Shown here in pieces: positions 1 to 4,452 of a stretch of DNA of 5,838 bases. Position 1 is the first letter of the stretch. Each line of letters opens with the position of its first letter. Made by a program: the position numbers and the translations under genes. The stretch comes from Candidatus Sulfotelmatobacter sp. (lineage in GTDB: Bacteria; Acidobacteriota; Terriglobia; Terriglobales; Acidobacteriaceae), in the NCBI GenBank assembly GCA_030045935.1, contig JASIEN010000538.1, forward strand, positions 1-5,838, in the 5' to 3' direction. The notes below the pieces were generated by a model. That model saw only the letters and a program-made list of their open reading frames with translations. It did not search any database and had not been told where the DNA came from.

Positions 1-592
1 AAAACATGCCGTGATCACCAGCGTGAATCGCGACGACGATAATATCGGTGGGGCGAGAATTTTTGCCGAAACGATTCGCGAGATTCGCGAGCTGGTGCCG
101 GATTGCAGAGTAGAAGTACTGATCCCCGATTTTCAAGGCTTGGAAGAGCCGTTGAGAATTGTGCTCGATGCGCAACCGGATGTACTCAATCACAACACTG
201 AAACTGTACCCCGGCTTTATCGCGCGGTGCGATCGGGAGCGCGGTATGAACGCTCGCTCGACTTGCTGGAAAATGCCAAGAAGCTTGCGCCGGGCATGGT
301 AACCAAGAGCGGCTTAATGGTCGGCCTGGGTGAATCGACGGAAGAGTTAATTGAGGTTTTTCACGATCTCGGCTCGCGCGGCATCGATATTCTCACTGTT
401 GGGCAATATCTGCGGCCTTCGCGCGACCACCTGCCCATTGCGCGCTTCTATACGCCGGAAGAGTTCGCCGATCTTCGCGACGAAGCTCTGCGCTTTGGCT
501 TTCGCCATGTAGAGTCCGGGCCAATGGTGCGCTCGAGTTATCACGCGCACGAGCAGGTGGCATCTACCTCTTCGCAGCGACGGCCATCTTAA
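1..592 (+). CDS. lipA: Lipoyl synthase LipA, C-terminal part (5' truncated by window edge)
   Basis: Radical SAM enzyme that inserts two sulfur atoms into the octanoyl chain on lipoyl-carrier domains, the last step of lipoate synthesis; cytoplasmic. The frame is open from base 2 (KHAVITSVNRDD...) to TAA at 590-592, giving 196 codons of a family usually near 300-330 residues. The GTG at 11-13 lies inside the conserved VITSVNRDD stretch, so it is not the start; the true start is left of the window. Visible family motifs are RDD...GGA (about 29-55), VEVLIPDFQG, NHNTETVPRLYR (188-223), TKSGLMVGLGE (302-334), ILTVGQYLRPS (389-421) and the terminal SGPMVRSSYHA (to 547). In known LipA structures a serine of the RSSYHA motif ligates the auxiliary 4Fe-4S cluster. 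The two cysteine motifs that bind the radical-SAM and auxiliary clusters lie in the N-terminal part and cannot be checked here. It converges on hslU. Confidence 0.96.
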   Translation, partial: KHAVITSVNRDDDNIGGARIFAETIREIRELVPDCRVEVLIPDFQGLEEPLRIVLDAQPDVLNHNTETVPRLYRAVRSGARYERSLDLLENAKKLAPGMVTKSGLMVGLGESTEELIEVFHDLGSRGIDILTVGQYLRPSRDHLPIARFYTPEEFADLRDEALRFGFRHVESGPMVRSSYHAHEQVASTSSQRRPS

Positions 593-618
593 CCGCGATC
601 AAGATCCACCTTTTTCAA

Positions 619-2037
619 CTACAGAATATACCTGCTCAAATCCTGGTCCTTCACAATATCTGTCAGCATCTTGCGCACGTAGTCCGCATCGACTTTCATG
701 TGTTCGCCTTTCTTTTCCGGCGCATCGAAGCTGAGTTCGTCTAAGACTCGTTCCATGATGGTGTGCAGACGGCGAGCGCCGATATTCTCAGTATTTTCGT
801 TTACCCGAAATGCGAAGCGGGCAACTTCTTCGAGCGCTTCTTTCGTAAACTCCAGCTTCACTCCTTCGGTCTCAAGTAATGCCGTGTATTGCTTCACCAG
901 CGACGATTTCGGCTCGGTCAAGATTCGAACAAAATCTTCCATGGTCAGCGATTGCAGCTCAACGCGAATTGGGAATCGCCCTTGCAGCTCGGGAATGAGA
1001 TCGCTGGGTTTTGAAACGTGGAACGCTCCCGCGGCAATAAACAGAATATGATCGGTGCGAACCATGCCATAGCGCGTGTTCACAGTGGTGCCTTCCACGA
1101 TGGGCAGAATGTCACGCTGCACCCCTTCGCGGGAAACATCTGGCCCATGGCCACCCTCACGGCCGGCGATCTTGTCGATTTCGTCGAGAAAAACAATGCC
1201 GGCATTCTCGACGCGCTCGATCGCCATGCGCGTGACCTGATCCATGTCGATTAGCCGTTGCTCCTCTTCCTGAATCAGGTATTCGAAGGCCTCATTCACC
1301 TTCATCTTTCGTTTCTTCGTGCGCGCGCCGAAGATGTTGGGCAGCATGTCTTTGATGTTGATGTCCATCTCTTCAACGCCCTGGTTGGTCATGATTTCGA
1401 AGGAGGGGAAATTGCGCTCGCGTACGTCGATTTCGACCTGGCGCTCGTCGAGTTTGCCTTCACGCAACTGCTGGCGCAATTTTTCGCGAGTGCGGCTGGA
1501 AGATTCGGCGAGAGCGGTGGTGCTGTCGATGACCACTCCACCGGTGCTTCCGTGTTCGGCGGGCCGCGGCGCGGGCGTGGGCGGCAAGAGAATATCAAGC
1601 AGGCGCTCTTCGGCATTGAGTTCGGCCTTGTCGGCAACATCTTCCAATTTCTCTTCGCGCACGTTATCGATGGCAATCTCGACCAGATCACGGACCATGG
1701 ATTCGACGTCACGGCCGACGTAGCCTACTTCTGTGAATTTCGAGGCTTCCACCTTCAGAAATGGGGAATTCGCGAGCTTGGCAAGACGCCGGGCGATTTC
1801 GGTTTTCCCCACGCCCGTAGGGCCGATCATGATGATGTTTTTGGGGATGATGTCTTCGGCCAGCTCCGGCGTAAGCTTCTGTCGCCGCATGCGGTTGCGC
1901 AGGGCAATGGCGACGGCACGCTTGGCGTCTTTTTGCCCGATGACGTGTTTGTCCAGCTCGGCGACGATCTCACGCGGGGTAAGCTCGTCGAGTGCCAGTT
2001 GTTCCTCTTCGGCGGTACTCGGGAGATAAATGGCCAT
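619..2037 (-). CDS. hslU: HslU (ClpY), AAA+ ATPase subunit of the HslVU protease
   Basis: Hexameric unfoldase that recognises, unfolds and threads substrates into the HslV chamber; cytoplasmic. The protein has 472 residues (E. coli HslU has 443). Motifs: TPREIVAELDKHVIGQ at 20-35, Walker A GPTGVGKT at 72-79, pore loop GYVG at 105-108, Walker B IVFLDEID at 281-288, GPDVSREGVQRD at 298-309, arginine-bearing GRFPIRVEL at 353-361, sensor-2 GARRL at 420-424. The C-terminal tail ends DLSRYIL, the family signature that docks into HslV pockets. Residues about 110-245 correspond to the intermediate domain, variable and charged as expected. The start is ATG at 2037: there is no internal Met before residue 50 and the IGQ region would be lost. 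This gives about 17 residues more than E. coli at the N-terminus. No good Shine-Dalgarno sequence precedes it (GAG 11 bases upstream at best). It lies 113 bases downstream of hslV. Confidence 0.98.
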   Translation of the reverse strand: MAIYLPSTAEEEQLALDELTPREIVAELDKHVIGQKDAKRAVAIALRNRMRRQKLTPELAEDIIPKNIIMIGPTGVGKTEIARRLAKLANSPFLKVEASKFTEVGYVGRDVESMVRDLVEIAIDNVREEKLEDVADKAELNAEERLLDILLPPTPAPRPAEHGSTGGVVIDSTTALAESSSRTREKLRQQLREGKLDERQVEIDVRERNFPSFEIMTNQGVEEMDINIKDMLPNIFGARTKKRKMKVNEAFEYLIQEEEQRLIDMDQVTRMAIERVENAGIVFLDEIDKIAGREGGHGPDVSREGVQRDILPIVEGTTVNTRYGMVRTDHILFIAAGAFHVSKPSDLIPELQGRFPIRVELQSLTMEDFVRILTEPKSSLVKQYTALLETEGVKLEFTKEALEEVARFAFRVNENTENIGARRLHTIMERVLDELSFDAPEKKGEHMKVDADYVRKMLTDIVKDQDLSRYIL

Positions 2038-2074
2038 AAAAAATAGTTCTCAGTTCCCGGCTCCCGGTTCTGAG
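2038..2074 (-). terminator. Hairpin plus T-run before hslU, attenuator- or terminator-like
   Basis: Read on the - strand, the transcript would contain CTCAG, AA, CCGG, a three-base loop, CCGG, GAA, CTGAG (2074 to 2049). Five bases later comes TTTTTT (2043-2038), directly against the hslU ATG. The stem has two blocks (CTCAG/CTGAG and CCGG/CCGG) broken by a small internal loop, and the T-run is not immediately adjacent, so this is at best a weak intrinsic terminator. Its position between two subunits of one complex would fit partial termination, lowering hslU relative to hslV, or masking of the hslU ribosome binding region. Function is inferred only from the pattern. Confidence 0.35.
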
Positions 2075-2150
2075 TAAAAGCTTCCTAGTGCTATGCCGCA
2101 CTCTCAGTCCCGGCTTGCCGTTTTCGGAGAACCGAGAACTGGGGAACTAG
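2038..2150. repeat. Repeat-rich hslV-hslU spacer with direct and inverted copies of a CAGTTCCCGG-like unit
   Basis: Three related copies of one unit fill this spacer. CTCAGTTCCCGGCT (2049-2062) and CTCAGTCCCGGCT (2103-2115) are direct copies differing by one base. The third is inverted: 2125-2149 read on the - strand gives TAGTTCCCCAGTTCTCGG followed by TTCTCCG. The inverted copy can pair with 2101-2120 through an imperfect hairpin whose tip is CCG-TTTT-CGG (2118-2127), or with 2044-2067 over most positions. This looks like a degenerate, palindromic, REP/BIME-type intergenic element. Such elements can protect mRNA ends or tune expression within an operon. I have the impression that similar GTTCTC-rich repeats occur between genes in acidobacterial genomes, but this is unverified. 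Confidence 0.6.
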
Positions 2151-2693
2151 TTACAGCTCTTCAATCGTTATCGCATCATTTGTATAGATGCACATTTTGC
2201 CGGCAATCTTCATGGCTTCTTCGGCGATTTGCCGGGCACTGAGTTGCGTTTGCTCCATTAATGCTTGTGCTGCGGCTTGCGCGTAGGGCCCTCCGCTGCC
2301 GATGGCCGCGACGCCGCCGTCGGGTTCAATCACGTCGCCTTGCCCGCTCAGCAGAAATGTTTGTTCCTTGTCGCACACCAGCAGCAGCGCTTCGAGATGT
2401 CGCAGATATTTGTCGGTACGCCAGTCTTTGGACAGTTCCACGGCCGCGCGGCCCAGGTTCCCGTGATATTGCTCGAGTTTGGCTTCGAAGCGGCTAAAAA
2501 GAGTGAAGGCGTCGGCGGTCGAACCGGCAAATCCAGCAAGAATTTTGTCGTTATAAAGGCGGCGAATCTTCTTTGCCGAATGCTTGATGACAGACTCGCC
2601 TAGCGTGACCTGGCCATCGCCAGCAAGGACTACCTTGCCGTTGCGGCGGATCGACAAAACTGTGGTGGAGCGGATCAGACGGTTGTTGGGCAT
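2151..2693 (-). CDS. hslV: HslV (ClpQ), threonine peptidase subunit of the HslVU protease
   Basis: Proteasome beta-type peptidase forming a double hexameric ring in the cytoplasm; HslU caps it and feeds it substrates. The protein has 180 residues, close to the family norm (about 175). The sequence starts MPNNRLIRS then TTVLSIRRNGK; alignment by eye to E. coli HslV puts the catalytic Thr1 at residue 10, so nine residues must be removed to expose it. Other active-site positions are kept: the Asp of AGDGQVTLG (residue 26, mature 17), Lys of AKKIRRL (residue 42, mature 33) and Ser of IGSGGPYA (residue 133, mature 124). FAGSTADAFTLFSRFE, KDWRTDKYLRHLEALL and the C-terminal IYTNDAITIEEL are also typical. 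The start is ATG at 2693 with AAGGG at 2706-2702, eight bases upstream, a fair ribosome binding site. It is the first gene of an hslV-hslU operon and divergent from resB. Confidence 0.98.
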   Translation of the reverse strand: MPNNRLIRSTTVLSIRRNGKVVLAGDGQVTLGESVIKHSAKKIRRLYNDKILAGFAGSTADAFTLFSRFEAKLEQYHGNLGRAAVELSKDWRTDKYLRHLEALLLVCDKEQTFLLSGQGDVIEPDGGVAAIGSGGPYAQAAAQALMEQTQLSARQIAEEAMKIAGKMCIYTNDAITIEEL

Positions 2694-2707
2694 GAGCGTA
2701 ACCCTTA

Positions 2708-2713
2708 ATTATA
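2708..2713 (-). promoter_or_regulatory. TATAAT match, possible -10 box of hslVU
   Basis: The - strand reads TATAAT exactly, 15-20 bases before the hslV ATG. No good -35 box lies at the usual 17-base spacing. The nearest candidate, TTGGAC (2741-2736), is 22 bases away, and there is no TGn extension. If this were the -10 box, transcription would begin near 2701 and the leader would be only about 8 bases, leaving out the AAGGG site. Either the hslV transcript is nearly leaderless or this is a chance match in AT-rich sequence. Confidence 0.3.
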
Positions 2714-2716
2714 AAT

Positions 2717-2732
2717 GAGCTCTTCGGAGCTC
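2717..2732. promoter_or_regulatory. Doubled GAGCTC palindrome around TTCG (hairpin or operator)
   Basis: GAGCTC-TTCG-GAGCTC is a perfect 6-bp inverted repeat with a four-base loop. As + strand RNA it would form the very stable C(UUCG)G tetraloop. As DNA the two self-complementary GAGCTC sites are 10 bp apart centre to centre, one helical turn, which suits a dimeric repressor. It lies just upstream of the hslV TATAAT match. No T-run follows on either strand, so it is not a classical terminator. Its role is unknown. Confidence 0.4.
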
Positions 2733-2869
2733 GAGGTCCAAACCGCGGGCAGAACTCGTTTCCGCTGCGTTGAGCATGAATCCATCACGTTGCGTCTAAG
2801 TAATGGCAGCCACAGGCCTTCAGAGGCTTTCTAAGCTGCGCCAAATCCCCGAGAGCGTGCCGCCGGCTG

Positions 2870-2885
2870 TGTGATATGGCTCACA
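2870..2885. promoter_or_regulatory. CRP-type binding site, perfect TGTGA-N6-TCACA
   Basis: The sequence TGTGATATGGCTCACA matches all ten fixed positions of the CRP/Vfr/GlxR-type consensus. Its centre (2877.5) is 117 bases before the resB ATG and about 184 bases before the hslV ATG. A partial echo, TGTGCTCACG, follows at 2891-2900. If the ATTAAT at 2906-2911 serves as a -10 box, the site would sit near -40.5, the position of a class II activator. The downstream TATTTT at 2927-2932 would instead place it near -61, a class I position. Control of resB-ccsA by a CRP/FNR-family regulator is therefore plausible but inferred. Confidence 0.55.
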
Positions 2886-2980
2886 TCTGCTGTGCTCACG
2901 CGCCCATTAATGGCACGCGGAATCTTTATTTTCAATTATTTAGCGATTCAGTAGAAGTGGCTGAAGGCTTGCTTTTGTTC

Positions 2981-2990
2981 GGGTGGGGTG
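2981..2990 (+). promoter_or_regulatory. Ribosome binding site of resB
   Basis: GGGTGGGGTG ends four bases before the ATG at 2995 and is partly complementary to the 16S rRNA 3' end. An in-frame TGA at 2989-2991 rules out any longer start, so this site and the ATG at 2995 define the beginning of resB. Confidence 0.6.
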
Positions 2991-2994
2991 AATC

Positions 2995-4431
2995 ATGGCT
3001 ACATCGTTACCTCGTAAGATATGGCAAACTCTCGCCTCCATTAAGACCGGCGTGATTCTGCTCATTCTGGTCGTGATCTTTTCTGCCGCGGGAACTCTGA
3101 TTTTGCAGCGCCCGGCGACGGATCCGGACGAATTACAGCGCGCCTACTCCCCACAAATGCTGCGCCTGCTCGACGCATTGGGTCTGACCGACGTATTCCA
3201 TGCCTGGTGGTTCGTGCTGCTGTTGGCTCTGGTGAGCCTTAGCATTATTGCCGCATCTGTCCAACGCTTTCCTAATGCCTGGAGATTTTATTCGCGCCCC
3301 TATAAGAGTCCCGACGGAAATTTTCGTAAGGCGCAGGCGGTTCAAGTGATGATCCCGGTGATAAATGAAGAAGCCGGATTGAGCGCGGCCGAACGCGGAT
3401 TGCAAAAGAGCGGCTTCAATGCTGAGCACATAGTGCGCGAGAACAGTTTTTCGTTATTCAGCGAGCGCAACCGCTTTTCGGAGATGGCGGTTTACATCGT
3501 GCACGCCAGCCTGCTCCTGATCTTCCTGGGAACAAGTATCGATGCGCTCTACGGTTGGCGCGCGTCGCTGATGCTGGGGCGTGGCGAACAATCGAACCAG
3601 GTGCAACCCCAGAACTCCAAGCCGCGCACGATGCCCTTCTTGGTTCGCTGTGACAGCGCGGGAAGGGAAAATTACGCCGATGGCTCACCCAAGAAATGGT
3701 GGTCGAATCTTTCAGTGATCGAGAACGGAAACGTAGTGCTGCGTAAACAGATCGTGGTGAATGACCCTCTGGTCTACCGGGGACTGCGGTTTTATCAGGC
3801 CAGCTTCGGAGACACCGGCAAGATCGATCGCCTGGAACTCGTCGCCACGCGCGAAGGAAAGGACCAGCAAGATTTCACCATTGGTCTCAACGAAACCTTT
3901 CCACTCGATGCTGACACTACCGTCCGGCTGGCAGAGTTTTTTCCCGACTACGCCGTAGGCGATGGGCGCGTGTACGCGCGCTCGAACAATCTGGAGAATC
4001 CAGCGGCACACCTCGTGGTGGAGTCAAAGAAAACGGGAGAGCAAATCAACGTGTGGCGTCCGCCAATCACCGGATTAGATGAGAGCGAGGCTTCGCCTTA
4101 CAGCTTCCAGGCCAAGGATGTGCAGATGGCTTACTTTACCGGCCTGGAAGTCTCGCACGAGCCAGGGCAATGGTATGTGTGGGCGGGCGTGGTCCTGCTG
4201 GGCGTGGGACTGGCCGCGGTGTTCTATCTGATGCACGTTCGCATCTGGATTGTGCCGGTGCGGCATGCACAAGGGCAATTGGCCCTCTGGATTGGCGGCA
4301 CGGCCAATAAGAACCGCGACGCATTTGAACACCGCTTTGCCAGGCTGGTGGAAGAGATCAAACAGGAAATCAAGGATTCTGAGCAGGCAACGGGCGTCGA
4401 GACGTCCGTCGCTCTCGTTGCTGCAAAGTAA
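2995..4431 (+). CDS. resB: ResB/Ccs1, System II cytochrome c biogenesis protein
   Basis: Membrane partner of CcsA in the System II cytochrome c synthase, which exports heme and joins it to apocytochrome CXXCH motifs on the outer face of the cytoplasmic membrane. 478 residues, normal for the family. Membrane helices by eye: about 17-36, 70-88, 164-185 and 393-416, with a large extracytoplasmic domain (about 190-390) between the third and fourth. Family features are LASIKTGVILLILVVIFSAAGT near the start, LGLTDVFHAWWFVLLLALVSL (His69 at the start of helix 2), His170 in VHASLLLIFLG, VVNDPLVYRGLRFYQASFG (254-272), YFTGLEVSHEPGQWYVWAG (380-398), His414 in MHVRIWI and the tail motif GGTANKNRDAFEHRFARLVEEI. 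In studied ResB/CcsA proteins a histidine of a CcsB/ResB membrane helix helps bind heme; His69 and His170 are candidates. First gene of a resB-ccsA operon. Confidence 0.96.
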   Translation: MATSLPRKIWQTLASIKTGVILLILVVIFSAAGTLILQRPATDPDELQRAYSPQMLRLLDALGLTDVFHAWWFVLLLALVSLSIIAASVQRFPNAWRFYSRPYKSPDGNFRKAQAVQVMIPVINEEAGLSAAERGLQKSGFNAEHIVRENSFSLFSERNRFSEMAVYIVHASLLLIFLGTSIDALYGWRASLMLGRGEQSNQVQPQNSKPRTMPFLVRCDSAGRENYADGSPKKWWSNLSVIENGNVVLRKQIVVNDPLVYRGLRFYQASFGDTGKIDRLELVATREGKDQQDFTIGLNETFPLDADTTVRLAEFFPDYAVGDGRVYARSNNLENPAAHLVVESKKTGEQINVWRPPITGLDESEASPYSFQAKDVQMAYFTGLEVSHEPGQWYVWAGVVLLGVGLAAVFYLMHVRIWIVPVRHAQGQLALWIGGTANKNRDAFEHRFARLVEEIKQEIKDSEQATGVETSVALVAAK

Positions 4432-4437
4432 GACTGC

Positions 4438-4445
4438 AAGGAGGG
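4438..4445 (+). promoter_or_regulatory. Strong Shine-Dalgarno site of ccsA
   Basis: AAGGAGGG lies seven bases before the ATG at 4453. An in-frame TAG at 4447-4449 rules out a start further upstream. Together they fix the ccsA start and suggest efficient, independent translation initiation in the 21-base gap after resB. Confidence 0.85.
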
Positions 4446-4452
4446 ATAGATT

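Larger units (their letters stand above)
2694..2994. other. Divergent intergenic control region between hslV and resB
   Basis: About 300 bases without a convincing gene. The hslV side holds a TATAAT match, an AAGGG ribosome binding site and the doubled GAGCTC element. The resB side holds a perfect CRP-type palindrome, an AT-rich stretch around 2921-2942 that could contain a -10 box, and a G-rich ribosome binding site. The middle (about 2745-2865) shows only short chance palindromes. I see no tRNA, no CIRCE heat-shock element (TTAGCACTC-N9-GAGTGCTAA) and no clear sigma-32 promoter, although hslVU is heat-shock controlled in E. coli. Confidence 0.8.

Noticed and set aside
11..13. GTG as the start of lipA
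   Set aside because: The frame stays open to the window edge and the codon sits inside a conserved LipA motif; it encodes an internal valine.
593..618. Bidirectional terminator between convergent lipA and hslU
   Set aside because: Only 26 bases; GATCAAGATC (597-606) is a trivial 4-bp inverted repeat and the T5 run at 611-615 has no stable stem next to it.
698..1254. Other + strand open frames opposite hslU (698-1051 and 1018-1254)
   Set aside because: Shadows of hslU codons, overlapping each other, with no recognisable domain or ribosome binding site.
1258..2046. Long 262-codon + strand open frame opposite hslU
   Set aside because: It is antisense to a full-length, motif-complete HslU, resembles no protein family I know, and open frames opposite G+C-rich genes are common.
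2261..2603. + strand open frames opposite hslV
   Set aside because: They are antisense to intact hslV, and one is Arg-rich as expected from reading G+C-rich codons in the wrong frame.
2816..2827. GCCT-TCAG-AGGC mini-hairpin in the intergenic region
   Set aside because: Four base pairs only, with no T-run and no link to a start or promoter; expected by chance.
2694..2994. Heat-shock control element (CIRCE or sigma-32 promoter) for hslVU
   Set aside because: I looked for TTAGCACTC/GAGTGCTAA and CTTGAA...CCCCAT patterns and saw neither.
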